Assembly: GCF_020215705.1 (NCBI RefSeq) | Contig: NZ_JAIWNB010000004.1 | Coordinates: forward strand, 1 to 64,000 | From: Nonomuraea aurantiaca | Lineage (GTDB): Bacteria > Actinomycetota > Actinomycetes > Streptosporangiales > Streptosporangiaceae | Direction: 5' to 3' | Length of the DNA stretch: 64,000 nucleotides | Notes under the pieces: generated by a model | The model's database searches: none | Seen by the model: only the letters and a program-made list of their open reading frames with translations | What the model was told of the DNA's origin: nothing | Program-made: the position numbers and the translations under genes | Shown here: piece by piece, positions 25,033-34,745 of the stretch | Numbering within the stretch: position 1 is the first letter of the stretch | Layout of the letters: each line of letters starts with the position of its first letter

Positions 25033-27831
25033 ATGCGGGTCGAGTTCCGGCTGTTGGGCGAGGTGTGCGCCCGTGTGGACGGCAGATCGGTCGATATCGG
25101 CCCGGCGCGGCAGCGCTATGTGCTGGCGGTGCTGCTGGCGGAGGCCAATCACCCGATGTCCATGGATCAGCTCGCCGAGCGGGTCTGGGGTGAGGACCGG
25201 CCGCCGCAGGCCGCGGGTACGTTGCGGAGTTATCTGTCGCGGTTACGGGCCGCTGTGCCGGTGGTCGAGGAGTGGGGCATCCGGCGTCGTTCCGGCGGCT
25301 ATCTGCTTGAGGTCGACGAGGCGGCCGTGGATCTGCATCTGTTCCGCCGGCTGCTGGCGCAGGCGCGGGGCAGCCGGGACGGCGTGGAGCCGGTGGCGCT
25401 GTATGAGCGGGCGCTGGCGTTGTGGCGTGGCGAGGTGTTCGCCGACCTGGACACACCCTGGTTGATGGCGCTGAGGCACACGCTGCAGGCCGAGCGGTTC
25501 GCCGCGCAGTTGGACTATCACGACCTCCGGCTCCGGCGCGGTGAAGACGCCACGTTGCTCGTCGACCTCGCGACGCTGGCGGCCGCGCATCCGCTGGATG
25601 AGCGGCTGGCCGGTCAGCTCATGATCGCGCTGTACCGCAGTGGCCGCCAGGCCGACGCCTTGGCATGCTATGCGCAGATCCGGCGCGAGTTGGCCGAGGC
25701 GTTGGGGACCGATCCCGGCCCTGCTCTCCAGGGGCTCCAGCAGCAGATCCTGGCCGCCGACCCCGTGCTCGCCCCGGCGGCGGTGGACGTCGCTGTGGCA
25801 GCGCGCGGCGTCGTACTGGTGCCGCAGACCCTGCCGGCGGCGCCGCCGTTGTTCGTCGGCCGGGACCGCGAACTGGCGGGGCTCGATGAGGCGCTGGCCG
25901 TTCAGCTGACGACGGACACGGTGCGGATCGTCACGATCGGCGGCTGCGGTGGCATCGGCAAGACCTGGCTCGCTCTGCACTGGGCGCACCGGAACACGGA
26001 CGCGTTCGCCGACGGGCAGTTGTACGTGAACCTGCGTGGCTTCGACCCCTGCGACGCGACGATGTCGGCGGCGGTGGCGGTGCGAACCTTGCTGGGCGCC
26101 CTTGGCTGCGATCCGGCGGCCATTCCGCCGATGCTGGACGCGCAGGTCGCGCTGTATCGCAGTCTGGTGTCCGGCAAGCGGATGCTGATCGTTCTGGACA
26201 ATGCCCGCGACACCGCGCAGGTGGCGCCTCTGCTGCCGGGGAGTTCGTCCTGTTTCGTGCTGGTGACCAGCCGCCAGGAGCTGGCCGGCCTGATGGCCGG
26301 TTACGGTGCCCGTCCGATCACGTTGCCCCCTCTCGGTCAGGCCGAGGCGCGCCGGCTCTTCACCCGTCATGTGGGCAGCCGGCGGGCCGAGGCAGAGCCT
26401 GCGGCAGTGGCCGGCCTGCTGGAGCTGTGCGCGGGGCTGCCGCTCGCGCTGAGCATCATCGCGGCCCGGGCGAAGGTCCGCCCGGACTTCCCGCTGTGGG
26501 CCCTGGCCGAGAATCTGGGCAGGGACTCGGCACGGTTGGACGCCCTGGACGGGGGAGAGCCGGCCGCGGACCTCAAGGCGGTGTTCTCCTGGTCTTATCG
26601 CACCTTGTCGGCACCGGCGGCCAGACTGTTTCGGTTATTGGGCATTCACCCTGGTCCGGACGCCGACGAGGAGGCGGCGGCCAGCCTGGCCGGGCTGGAG
26701 CATGCTCAGGCGCGACGGCTGTTGACGGAGCTGACGCGGGCGCACCTGCTCATCGAGCACCGGCCGGGACGCTACACCTTCCATGATCTGCTGCGCGCCT
26801 ACGCCGCGGAGCAGGCTCGCACGCGCGATGCGCAGGCCGCCCGGCGCGCCGCGTCGCACCGCGTACTGGACCACTATGTGCACACCGCTCACACGGCCAT
26901 GCTGCTGCTCTATCCGCACCGCCATCCGATCACCCTGTCCGCGCCGCAGGACGGAGTGCGCCCGACGGTCCTGACCGACCCGCGGCAGGCGATGGCCTGG
27001 TTCACCGCCGAGCACGCGGTGCTGATCGCGGCCGTGCGCCAGGCCGCCGACCTGGGATTCGGCACCCTCACCTGGCAGCTGGCCTGGGCCTTGGTCACCT
27101 ATTTCGACCACCAGGGACATTGGCAGGACCTTCTCGCCACCCAGCAGACCGCGCTGAACGCCACGCAGCGGCTCGGCGATCGACTCGGCCAGGCCCACGC
27201 CCACAGCGGACTCGTCCGGGCCTACACCCGGCTGGGCCGCCATGACGACGTCCGCGCCCACGTCGAGCAGACGCTCACCCTCTTCACCGTGCTCGGTGAC
27301 CGGGTCGGCCTGGCCAACGCCCACCGCGGCGTCGCCTCGCTCCTGGAGACCCACAGCGGGTATCGAGAGGCGCTCGACCATGCAGAACAGGCCCGCGATC
27401 TCTATCAGCAGGCCGGCCATCGGGCCGGACTCGCGCACGCGCTCAACGCGATCGGCTGGTACCACACCCTGTTGGGCCACCACGACCAGGCCCTGATCCA
27501 CTGCGAGCAAGCCCTGGACCTGCACCTCGAGCTCGGCCATCAGCACGGGCAGGCCACCACCTGGGACAGTCTCGGACACGCGCACCTGCATCTCGGCCAT
27601 CACGCCCAAGCCGCCGCCTGCTACGAGCAGGCCCTGAAACTGTTCCGTGAGGTCGCCGACCGCTACAACGAGGCCGCCACCCTCGTCCGCCTCGGCGACG
27701 CCCACCACGCCGCCGGCCACGACCGGCCGACCGGCCATGCCTGGCGGCACGCACTGGAGATCTTCGAGCAGCTCGGCCACGCCGACGCCGACCGGATCCG
27801 CGCCAAGATCCACGATCAACTGGATCGGTAG
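25033..27831 (+). CDS. AfsR/SARP-type transcriptional regulator with NB-ARC and TPR
   Basis: A 932-aa regulator. Residues about 1-95 form the OmpR-like winged helix (RLLGEVCARVDG, AGTLRSYLSRLRAAV), and about 96-245 the bacterial transcriptional activation domain (LHLFRRLLAQARG, GSGRQADALACYAQ-type repeats). From about 275 an NB-ARC ATPase has Walker A TIGGCGGIGKTWLALHWAH, LIVLDNARD and GLPLALSIIAARAK. From about 690 to the end lie TPR-like helical pairs (HAHSGLVRAYTRLGRHDDV, ALNAIGWYHTLLGHHDQAL). AfsR-family proteins activate secondary-metabolite genes after ATP-dependent assembly. No biosynthetic cluster lies immediately downstream, so its target is open. GGGAGAG precedes the ATG. Confidence 0.93.
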   Translation: MRVEFRLLGEVCARVDGRSVDIGPARQRYVLAVLLAEANHPMSMDQLAERVWGEDRPPQAAGTLRSYLSRLRAAVPVVEEWGIRRRSGGYLLEVDEAAVDLHLFRRLLAQARGSRDGVEPVALYERALALWRGEVFADLDTPWLMALRHTLQAERFAAQLDYHDLRLRRGEDATLLVDLATLAAAHPLDERLAGQLMIALYRSGRQADALACYAQIRRELAEALGTDPGPALQGLQQQILAADPVLAPAAVDVAVAARGVVLVPQTLPAAPPLFVGRDRELAGLDEALAVQLTTDTVRIVTIGGCGGIGKTWLALHWAHRNTDAFADGQLYVNLRGFDPCDATMSAAVAVRTLLGALGCDPAAIPPMLDAQVALYRSLVSGKRMLIVLDNARDTAQVAPLLPGSSSCFVLVTSRQELAGLMAGYGARPITLPPLGQAEARRLFTRHVGSRRAEAEPAAVAGLLELCAGLPLALSIIAARAKVRPDFPLWALAENLGRDSARLDALDGGEPAADLKAVFSWSYRTLSAPAARLFRLLGIHPGPDADEEAAASLAGLEHAQARRLLTELTRAHLLIEHRPGRYTFHDLLRAYAAEQARTRDAQAARRAASHRVLDHYVHTAHTAMLLLYPHRHPITLSAPQDGVRPTVLTDPRQAMAWFTAEHAVLIAAVRQAADLGFGTLTWQLAWALVTYFDHQGHWQDLLATQQTALNATQRLGDRLGQAHAHSGLVRAYTRLGRHDDVRAHVEQTLTLFTVLGDRVGLANAHRGVASLLETHSGYREALDHAEQARDLYQQAGHRAGLAHALNAIGWYHTLLGHHDQALIHCEQALDLHLELGHQHGQATTWDSLGHAHLHLGHHAQAAACYEQALKLFREVADRYNEAATLVRLGDAHHAAGHDRPTGHAWRHALEIFEQLGHADADRIRAKIHDQLDR

Positions 27832-28500
27832 CGCCGACGGCGCAGCGGCGAGTCCAGCACCCGCAACGAACCCACAACGCTTTCACAACGCCGGTCAGAC
27901 ATGCTGAGCCGGTGCGAGCGCAAGGCCGGGCGCCCATACGGAGCTGAGTACCTCGCATACCGCTGAATGGAGAACTCGGTGCTTTGTGTATCCAGGATGA
28001 TTCGGCGCGGCTCCACGGCGTGAGCGCCGAGCATCTCCAGGTGCTCGCCGATACCGACGCAGAACTTCCTCCGATGCCCGGTCACGGAGACCTCATTGAC
28101 GCGCCAGGAAGACATCAAGGCGACACCGGGGCGACGACACAGACGCGCGTCACCGGCAACCGAAAGAAGGTCGAGGTGATGAAGAGCGAGCCTTGAAACG
28201 GCAACCGCAGAAATGGCGTTCAGCGGAGGCTGTTTCCCGGGATTTCCGTGGCCGCGAACAGAGAAGCAGCGAAGATACAAGAGCGCAGCAGGTCTACCCA
28301 CTCGCAAGAATTTCTGCGCCACTTCACGGACGGCCGGAAATCGCCGGAAGGTGGCAGTAGGTCATCTGCCTGGCGCCGGAGACGGCACTTCCGATGACAA
28401 GCGGCAAATCTTGCCCGCACATCAGCGTCCTTCCCCCGTGGGGATACAGGCGCACCAATATGCCATGTCCTCACGCCTTTCTGTTCCCGATAGGAGAACC
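27832..28500. other. 669-bp intergenic region with a short gene relic
   Basis: No intact gene. It holds a possible StrR/ParB-like fragment (27984-28075, separate entry). The last 60 bases carry the ribosome site for the secreted protein (GATAGGAGAACC). The remainder gives only short frames without family signal. Confidence 0.4.
27984..28075 (+). pseudogene. Possible fragment of a ParB/StrR-like regulator
   Basis: A short frame reads DDSARLHGVSAEHLQVLADT then DAELPPM. This resembles the start of the ParB-like domain in StrR-type pathway regulators, where an SPR..GE..EH...LAE..AELPPI.VHR pattern is common. The expected VHRPTMRVIDGMHR continuation is absent and the frame degrades. Only about 30 residues match, so the call is weak. 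Confidence 0.28.
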
Positions 28501-28863
28501 ATGCGGACCAAACTGTCGAGGATACTCGTCGGAGCCCTGATCGTCGCGGCAGGAACTGCGAGCGGGGTGCCGGCGGCATCGGCGACCGCCTCCGCCCTCC
28601 CCTGCTCGGTCTACGCGGATCCCCCCTTCGCCTATGGCGTCGGCGAGATCCGTGGAATCGGCGGTTCGACGGGCTGCGGGGAGTCCAGTATCGAGGCACG
28701 CCTCTACCAGGACAAGGTCGGGCTCGACGCTCTGGTGGCGACCGGCTCGGGGTCAAACCCGATCAGGGTCTACGGCAGTTGCAACTGGGGCCACGGTAGC
28801 TACTACACCCAAACCCGCAGCCGGGGCGGCACGGTGGAGTCCGGGCGCGTGACGCTCTGCTAA
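28501..28863 (+). CDS. Small secreted protein of unknown function
   Basis: A 120-aa protein with a signal peptide (MRTKLSRILVGALIVAAGTA, likely cleavage after ASA/ATA). The mature domain of about 90 residues has four Cys (LPCSVY, GCGESS, GSCNWG, final TLC), probably two disulfides, and alternating beta-type segments (VYGSCNWGHGSYYTQTRS). TAGGAGA six bases upstream of ATG 28501 sets the start. Similar Cys-patterned exported proteins are frequent in actinomycetes; I know no function. Confidence 0.75.
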   Translation: MRTKLSRILVGALIVAAGTASGVPAASATASALPCSVYADPPFAYGVGEIRGIGGSTGCGESSIEARLYQDKVGLDALVATGSGSNPIRVYGSCNWGHGSYYTQTRSRGGTVESGRVTLC

Positions 28864-28882
28864 AAGCATCCTGAATGGGAGT

Positions 28883-28926
28883 GAGGACCTTCGGACGTGG
28901 GCTCGTCACCACCCCCGAAGGTCCTC
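28883..28926. terminator. Hairpin between convergent genes
   Basis: GAGGACCTTCGG (28883-28894) pairs perfectly with CCGAAGGTCCTC (28915-28926), a 12-bp stem with a 20-base loop. It lies between the stop of the secreted protein (28863) and the stop of the convergent small gene (28957). No T-run follows. Confidence 0.65.
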
Positions 28927-28956
28927 GCGCCCAGGGATAGGTTGTGAGTTCCTCGA

Positions 28957-29220
28957 TCATGGCGTGGCCAAAGTGGCCGTGCGGTCCTCGTCGTCGTCCA
29001 GGGCGATGATGACGAAACTGGAGCGCTGATCGGCGAGGCGGACGAGTTGCGCGCTCAGCCCGGCCCATCTGCCGCCGTGCCGGGAGATCCGCCGGCCTGC
29101 GTGCTCGCGGACGCCGAGGGCCCACGCGTAGTCGAGCCGCGTGCCGTCGTCCAGGTGGCCGGCCAGGTGCACGAGCCGGTCGGCGTTGGAGATGGTCACA
29201 TGGCTCGGCTCCATCCTCAT
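28957..29220 (-). CDS. Small protein coupled to the BacA-like transporter
   Basis: An 87-aa hypothetical protein (starts [19 protein letters not shown]). ATG 29218-29220 overlaps the TGA of the ABC transporter gene (ATGA), a sign of translational coupling. The sequence has no membrane segment or signal peptide; it alternates strands and helices ([29 protein letters not shown]). I do not recognise the family. Coupling suggests a role tied to the transporter, or simply downstream expression. Confidence 0.6.
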   Translation of the reverse strand: MRMEPSHVTISNADRLVHLAGHLDDGTRLDYAWALGVREHAGRRISRHGGRWAGLSAQLVRLADQRSSFVIIALDDDEDRTATLATP

Positions 29221-31145
29221 GACGCCGGAGCGGGTTCCTGATCGCCGTTTCCCAGAGGACCGAAGCGCCATTCGCCTTCGCCGAGCAGCTCGAGTTTGTG
29301 GGTGTGGTGCTGCTCGACCGTCGTGCGGTGGCTGACGCTGACGACGATGGTGTCGGGCAGCTCTGACCGCACCAGTTGATAGAGAATGAACTCCAGGCCC
29401 TCGTCCAACGCCGAGGTCGACTCGTCGAGGAACACCACCTTCGGCTTCGTCAACAGGAGTCGGGCGAACGCGATCCGCTGCTGTTCTCCTGGGGAAAGCA
29501 CCTTGGCCCAGTCGTGAACCTCGTCGAACCGGTCCCCGAGGTGCGGCAGCGCGACCTTCTGCAGCGTGCTGCGCAGGATCTCGTCATCGACGGTGCCTTC
29601 ATCGCCGGGATATGTGACGACTGCACGTAGGTCGCCCAGCGGTACGTAGGGCAGCTGTGACAGGAACATCGTCTCGTTGGGTCCGCACGGTCGGGTCAGT
29701 GTGCCGGTGGTGAACGGCCACAACTCGGCGAGGCTGCGCAACAGCGTGGTCTTGCCGCTGCCGGATGGCCCGGTGACGACCAAGCTGTCACCCACTTCGA
29801 GCCGCATGTCGAGCGGATTGATCAACTGCCGTCCATCGGGGGTGCGGACCTCGACGGCATCGAGCTGAACCGTCCCGTCGACGCAGGGCAGCGTCGTCAC
29901 CTCCGGCAGTGCCCTGGCCTCTTCGTTGGCGACGACCAGACCGTGAAGTCGGATGATCGCCGCCCGGTACCCGGCGAAGGTGTCGTAGGCGTTCCGGAAG
30001 AACGAGAGGCCGTTCTGGATCTCGTTGAACGCCGCCGCCGACTGGGTGAGATCGCCGAGGCGGATCTCGGCGGCGAACAGGCGCGGCGCCTGCAGCAGAT
30101 ACGGGAGGGGCACGATGCTCTGGCTGATCGAGTAGTTCCAGGCGTTGAAGCCGATGGTCCTGTTCAGATACCGCTTGTAGTTGGCGACAACGGGGATGAA
30201 CAGGCGCCGCAGCCCTGAGCGCTCCGCGCGCTCGCCGCGGTAGAACGCGACCGCCTCCGCCGCATCGCGCAGGCGCACCAGGGCGTAACGGAACGCCGCG
30301 TTGAACTTCTCATTTCGGAAAGCCAGCCAGATGATCGGCTTGCCGATCCAGAAGGCGATTACGGAGGCGATGAGGACGTAGACCAGCCCGATCCAGAACA
30401 TCGCCCTGGGGATCTCTTGCCCGAAGACGGAAAGCGTACCCGAGAGACTCCACAGGATCGCCGTGAACGACACGATCGAGGTGACCGCGGAGATCGCGCC
30501 GAACAACAGCGTGTTCGGCGTCCCCCCGTTGCTCGGAAGGTTGGGCAGAGGTCCGTATCCGGCGGTGACCAGGTCGATGTCGGACTGAATACGCTGGTCC
30601 GGGTTGTCGATGGTGTTGTCGATGAATCGCAACCGGTAGTAGGCCCTACCGTCGAGCCAGTCTCCGGTCAGTCTGTCAGTGAGCCAGACGCGCCAGGCCA
30701 ACACGAACCGCTGGAGCAGGAACAGATCCAGCAGCAGCCGGGCGATGTGTATCGCCGCCAGGACGCAGAAGACCCACAGGGACATCCAGAAGCCGTGCTC
30801 GCCGGAGTCTTTCACCGGAGTGTTGTTGACGGCGATGCCCTGAACCGCGACTTGGAGGCTGGACAGCATGTCGTTGCCTTGATAGCTCAACAGCACGTTC
30901 AACCGGACACCGGTCACCACCGACAGCAAAATGGCGCCGAGCCGGAGCCAGACCTTGACGCTCCCTGGACTGGTGAAGTACGCGCCGGTGATGCGCCAGA
31001 ACTGCCTGCCCCACGTCGTGAAGAGGCCGATCAGCACGAGGACCGCCAATGTGCAGACCACAGCGATCGCCCAGGCTCTGGCGATCCACATAAGTGATGT
31101 CCAGACCTCAGAGCCCCAGTCGAGCGACGGGGTGAACAACTCCAT
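29217..31145 (-). CDS. SbmA/BacA-like ABC transporter (Rv1819c type)
   Basis: A 642-aa fused permease-ATPase. The N-terminal half holds about six membrane helices plus SbmA/BacA landmarks: [33 protein letters not shown] and [11 protein letters not shown]. The ATPase half has Walker [17 protein letters not shown] near residue 462, signature [13 protein letters not shown] near 548, Walker [15 protein letters not shown] and the switch His in VSVSHRTT. Size and order match M. tuberculosis Rv1819c, which imports vitamin B12 and hydrophilic peptides. Direction and substrate here are inferred from that family. The start MELFTPS has a weak ribosome site; an upstream extension lacks homology. Confidence 0.92.
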   Translation of the reverse strand: MELFTPSLDWGSEVWTSLMWIARAWAIAVVCTLAVLVLIGLFTTWGRQFWRITGAYFTSPGSVKVWLRLGAILLSVVTGVRLNVLLSYQGNDMLSSLQVAVQGIAVNNTPVKDSGEHGFWMSLWVFCVLAAIHIARLLLDLFLLQRFVLAWRVWLTDRLTGDWLDGRAYYRLRFIDNTIDNPDQRIQSDIDLVTAGYGPLPNLPSNGGTPNTLLFGAISAVTSIVSFTAILWSLSGTLSVFGQEIPRAMFWIGLVYVLIASVIAFWIGKPIIWLAFRNEKFNAAFRYALVRLRDAAEAVAFYRGERAERSGLRRLFIPVVANYKRYLNRTIGFNAWNYSISQSIVPLPYLLQAPRLFAAEIRLGDLTQSAAAFNEIQNGLSFFRNAYDTFAGYRAAIIRLHGLVVANEEARALPEVTTLPCVDGTVQLDAVEVRTPDGRQLINPLDMRLEVGDSLVVTGPSGSGKTTLLRSLAELWPFTTGTLTRPCGPNETMFLSQLPYVPLGDLRAVVTYPGDEGTVDDEILRSTLQKVALPHLGDRFDEVHDWAKVLSPGEQQRIAFARLLLTKPKVVFLDESTSALDEGLEFILYQLVRSELPDTIVVSVSHRTTVEQHHTHKLELLGEGEWRFGPLGNGDQEPAPAS

Positions 31146-31479
31146 TCCGGCAACGTATAGGCACAGAGTGTGACGAGTGCCTTTGGGAGAACTCAACTCG
31201 CGGGAGGGAGTCAGTCGGGTCGCCATGCTTCGACGGCGACCCCCGGCGGGCGCCGGTCCAGCCCGCGAATCACGTCCCCAGACTGGCCGCTGATCACCTG
31301 GACGGAGGCGGAGCGCGCGAAGGGACAGGCATGGGGGCTGAAGACCATCGAGTCCTTCCACACGCACGGCACTCCCCCCTGGCCTGAGGGATACGCCCTA
31401 TGCGCCCCGGTGTGGGCTGGTTTCGGTATCTTGCGTAGTTCAGGACCGACCGAACCACCCGCTACAGAAGGGACGGCAC
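31146..31479. other. Divergent promoter region, no gene
   Basis: These 334 bases separate the leftward ABC transporter from the rightward AAA+ gene. An open frame on the plus strand runs through it but lacks a start signal or family match. AAGGGACGG precedes the GTG of the AAA+ gene. No operator-like palindrome stood out. Confidence 0.5.
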
Positions 31480-32853
31480 GTGCTCGACGATGCCGGTCTC
31501 CAGGCGCTCCGCGAGGCGGCCCGCCTATCCCCGGGCAACCTCCCCCTGCGGCAGCACCTGGCCGGGCAGCTCCTGGCCATGGGGTATCTCGGCGAGGCCG
31601 AGGCCGAATACCGCGCCGCGCTCGTGCTCGCGCCCAAGGACGCGGGCATCATGGCCGGGCTGGCGGAGGCCTTCGTCCGGCAGAGCGCCTATGGGGCCGC
31701 GCTGGCCGCGCTCGAGCCGTTGCTGGCCTCGCCCGGCTACCCGCCCAAGGTGGGTGTGCTGGCGGCTCGGGCGCTGCTCGGCGAGGGGGACACGGCACGG
31801 GCGGGCTACCGCTACCACGAGGCGGTCTCCCGCGACCCGTCCGTGGCAGACGCCGACCTGGCCGCCCGGCTGTCGGCCCCGCCCGCCCCACCATACGGTG
31901 CACCGGCACCTCCCGCCGGGCACGCCTACGCCGCACCGGCGTCCGCGTCGGCGCCTACGCCGGTGGATGGGGCCACTGCCGAGGTCGAGCGCTCCCGGCT
32001 CAACTTCGCCGACGTGGCCGGCATGGAGGCGGTCAAGGAGTCGCTGCGGGTCAAGCTCCTGCTGCCGATCCAGCAGCCGGACCTGTTCGCCGCGTACGGC
32101 AAGCGCGCCGGTGGCGGGGTGCTGCTGTACGGCCCGCCGGGTGCGGGCAAGACGCACCTGGCCAGGGCAGCCGCCGGAGAGCTCGGCGCGTCGTTCGTCA
32201 ACGTGGGCCTGGCCGACATCCTGGACATGTACATCGGCTCCAGCGAGCGCAACCTGCGGGCCACGTTCGAGCTGGCCCGGCGCAACCGGCCGTGCGTGCT
32301 GTTCTTCGACGAGGTCGACGCGCTGGCCGCCCGCCGCTCGGACATGCGCCAGGCGCACACGCGGCAGCTGGTCAACCAGTTCCTGGCCGAGCTCGACGGC
32401 GTGGACCAGAACGCCAACGAGGGGGTCCTGGTGCTGGCGGCCACGAACGCCCCCTGGTACGTGGACGTGGCCTTCCGCCGTCCCGGCCGGTTGGACCAGC
32501 CGGTGTTCGTCCCGCCGCCCGACCCGGCGGCCCGCGCGGCCATCCTGCGCCTGCTGTGCCGCGACAAGCCCCTGGCCGAGATGGACTTCGACGCGGTCGC
32601 GCGGGTCACCGACCATTTCGTCGGCGCCGATCTGAAGGGCGTGGTGGACCGGGCGGTGGAGGTCAAGCTCCAGCAGTCGATCAGCGCGGGCCGTCCCATC
32701 CCGCTGTCGACGCCCGACCTGCTGGCCGCGGCTCAGAGCGTACGGCCGACCGCGGTCCGCGAATGGATGGCCACCGCGCGCAACTATGTGATGCACTCCA
32801 ACGACTCCGGCGCCTGGGACGAGCTGCTGCCCTGGGTCAAAGCCAAGTGGTGA
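31480..32853 (+). CDS. AAA+ ATPase with N-terminal TPR repeats
   Basis: A 457-aa protein. Residues 1-135 form three TPR-like helical pairs (LQALREAARLSPGNLPLRQH, GYLGEAEAEYRAALVLAPKD). A Pro/Ala linker (about 136-165) follows, then one AAA+ module of the meiotic/VCP type. Walker A is YGPPGAGKTHLARA near 217, the pore-loop region DMYIGSSERNLRATF, Walker B VLFFDEVDALAARRS near 272, sensor 1 AATNAPWY and the arginine finger FRRPGRLDQPVF. Start is GTG with AAGGGACGG upstream. Its stop overlaps the GTG of the next gene (GTGA). Such a ring-forming unfoldase with TPR adaptor may remodel a partner, probably the coupled membrane TPR protein; that is inference. Confidence 0.9.
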   Translation: MLDDAGLQALREAARLSPGNLPLRQHLAGQLLAMGYLGEAEAEYRAALVLAPKDAGIMAGLAEAFVRQSAYGAALAALEPLLASPGYPPKVGVLAARALLGEGDTARAGYRYHEAVSRDPSVADADLAARLSAPPAPPYGAPAPPAGHAYAAPASASAPTPVDGATAEVERSRLNFADVAGMEAVKESLRVKLLLPIQQPDLFAAYGKRAGGGVLLYGPPGAGKTHLARAAAGELGASFVNVGLADILDMYIGSSERNLRATFELARRNRPCVLFFDEVDALAARRSDMRQAHTRQLVNQFLAELDGVDQNANEGVLVLAATNAPWYVDVAFRRPGRLDQPVFVPPPDPAARAAILRLLCRDKPLAEMDFDAVARVTDHFVGADLKGVVDRAVEVKLQQSISAGRPIPLSTPDLLAAAQSVRPTAVREWMATARNYVMHSNDSGAWDELLPWVKAKW

Positions 32854-34034
32854 CCACCGCCGATCCGGTACAGCGGGCGCGAACCCTGCTGGGGATGCGC
32901 CGTCCGGCCGAGGCCGAGCGGGAACTGCGCGGCGCGCTCGCGCGGGAACCGCAGCACATCACCGCCCACGCCTTCCTGGCGCTCGCCCTCGCCCAGCAGG
33001 GCGTCGTGACCGAGGCGGTCGCGGAGGCGCATGAGGCGATCCGGCTGGCGCCCGACCAGTGGCTCACGCACTACGTGGCCGGACAGGTACATCATCTGGC
33101 CGGCCGGCCCGACGACGCGCTGGCCGCCCTCCACGTGGCCCTCGAGCTCGAGCCCGAGTACGCCCCGATCTGGGAGCTGCTGGCCCGCGTCCACGTGTTC
33201 AAGGGTCAGTGGACCCAGGCGGCCGAGGCGGCGCGGCGCGGGCTGGCCGTCGATCCGCAGGAGTCCGACCTGGTGAGCCTGCTGGCGGTGGCTCTCACCG
33301 AGCTCGGGGAGGCGGAGCAGGCCACGGCCGCCGCCGCGCACGCCGTGGGACTGGACCCGGAGAGCGCCACCGCGCACCTGGCGTACGGCCGGGCGGCACT
33401 GGCCTTCGGCGATCCCCGGCGGGCGGCGGACGCCTTCCGCGAGGTGCTCCGCCTCTCCCCCGGCTTCGACCAGGCCAGGGATCTCCTCGTGACGGCGCTG
33501 AAGCAGCGCAATCCGCTCTACCGGCGGCTCGCGCGGCTGCGGGGCGGGCTCCGCGGCGGCCGCCTGGTGTTCCTGCTGCCCGTGGTCCCGCCGCTCGTCG
33601 TGGTCTTCATCCTCATCGCGGTCCTGCACTGGGCCGCCTGGGTCGCCGAGGCGTGGACCACGCTGCGGCTGGCCCGTGCCAAGGCCACCCGGCTGCTCTT
33701 CGAGGGCGCCGAGGCCCGCGTGGCCGTGCTGTGCTGCGGCCTGGTTGCCGTGGGCGCGGCGGTGCTCGTGCTGGGCGCGGCGCTCGGCCAGGAGACGGTC
33801 GGCACCGCGGGCGTGGCCGTCATGGCCCTGGTCACCGCGGTCCAGGAAGCCGTGCACACCGGCTCGGCGCGCGGGCGGGCGATCCTGTACGGCTGGACGG
33901 TCCTGCTCGTCCTGGCCATCGTCACGGCGACGATCCTGGCCGCGACGGGCGCGGTGCTGCTGAGCGTGTACGCGGGGCTGGCCACGATCTGGGTGGCGGC
34001 AGGCGTACGGCGCGCAGTCGGCCACCACAGCTAG
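32850..34034 (+). CDS. TPR protein with C-terminal membrane domain
   Basis: A 394-aa protein. Residues about 5-225 are TPR repeats (AEAERELRGALAREPQHITA, VAEAHEAIRLAPDQW, ALAALHVALELEPEYAPIWE, ADAFREVLRLSPGF). From about 245 there are four or five hydrophobic helices (LVFLLPVVPPLVVVFILIAV, VAVLCCGLVAVGAAVLVLGA, LYGWTVLLVLAIVTATILAA). The GTG start (32850-32852) overlaps the AAA+ stop (GTGA), so both are made together. A much longer open frame extends upstream through the AAA+ gene but is an out-of-frame shadow. Function unknown; likely a membrane partner of the AAA+ ATPase. Confidence 0.85.
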   Translation: MTTADPVQRARTLLGMRRPAEAERELRGALAREPQHITAHAFLALALAQQGVVTEAVAEAHEAIRLAPDQWLTHYVAGQVHHLAGRPDDALAALHVALELEPEYAPIWELLARVHVFKGQWTQAAEAARRGLAVDPQESDLVSLLAVALTELGEAEQATAAAAHAVGLDPESATAHLAYGRAALAFGDPRRAADAFREVLRLSPGFDQARDLLVTALKQRNPLYRRLARLRGGLRGGRLVFLLPVVPPLVVVFILIAVLHWAAWVAEAWTTLRLARAKATRLLFEGAEARVAVLCCGLVAVGAAVLVLGAALGQETVGTAGVAVMALVTAVQEAVHTGSARGRAILYGWTVLLVLAIVTATILAATGAVLLSVYAGLATIWVAAGVRRAVGHHS

Positions 34035-34037
34035 CGC

Positions 34038-34703
34038 CTACTCCCGCAGGGCGGAGCTGAGCCCGGTGATGGCCGTGATCAGGTTGTCCCCCAGCCGCCG
34101 CCAGGACCGCTCGGCGGTGCCGGGGTCGGCCCGGCGGTCGGCCAGGTCGGCTTCCAGCTCGGCGCTCATGTGGACGATGAGCTGCCGGATCATCGCGCCA
34201 CGCTGCGCGGAGAGCTCGGGATCGGCGGTCCGCCCGTGCGGCTGGCCGAGCTCTTCCAGGCGGCGGAACGACGGCATGTTCAGGTGTGCCTGGATCGTGT
34301 ACTCGCGCAGGCTGGGCTCCACGACGGCCTGCGCCAGGAACCGGGCGTACCAGGACGGCGTGCCCACGTCGATGTGATGCTCGATGCTCGGCAGGACGAG
34401 GCAGGTGGCCCAGTCCCGCAGGGACATCTCGCCTGACTCGCTCAGCGCGGCCACCATCGCGACGCGGTGCTTCTCGATGGCGGCCATGTGCCGGGCCAGG
34501 ATCGCGTGGATGAGCTCGTCACGGGTGCTGAAGTGATATTGCACCACCGACTTGTTACGCTGGCCCGCCGCCTCGCCGATCTTCCTGATCGACACGTTCG
34601 CGAACCCGTGCTCCGCGTAGAGCCGCTCCGCGGTGTGCATCAGTTTGTCCCTGGCGACCGCGGAGCGGGGCGAGATCGTGGCGGCCGTCTCGGAGAGCGT
34701 CAT
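34038..34703 (-). CDS. TetR/AcrR family regulator
   Basis: A 221-aa regulator. Helix-turn-helix at residues about 19-65 (AERLYAEHGFANVSIRKIGE, NKSVVQYHFSTRDELI). The C-terminal domain contains GTPSWYARFLAQAVVEPSLR and NLITAITGLSSAL. The second TetR gene at 36407 shares this GTP.WYARF.AQ segment and the final IDAITGLW pattern, so the two are paralogues flanking the MFS gene. It probably controls the exporter just upstream on the same strand (42 bases away). Confidence 0.9.
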   Translation of the reverse strand: MTLSETAATISPRSAVARDKLMHTAERLYAEHGFANVSIRKIGEAAGQRNKSVVQYHFSTRDELIHAILARHMAAIEKHRVAMVAALSESGEMSLRDWATCLVLPSIEHHIDVGTPSWYARFLAQAVVEPSLREYTIQAHLNMPSFRRLEELGQPHGRTADPELSAQRGAMIRQLIVHMSAELEADLADRRADPGTAERSWRRLGDNLITAITGLSSALRE

Positions 34704-34745
34704 CTCGCACTGACCTTCATGACCGTTGCCCGACCTCGCTCTGGT

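Noticed and set aside
31170..32849. Long plus-strand frame running into the TPR membrane protein
   Set aside because: It is a shadow of the AAA+ gene in another frame; the true start is the GTG at 32850 that overlaps the AAA+ stop.
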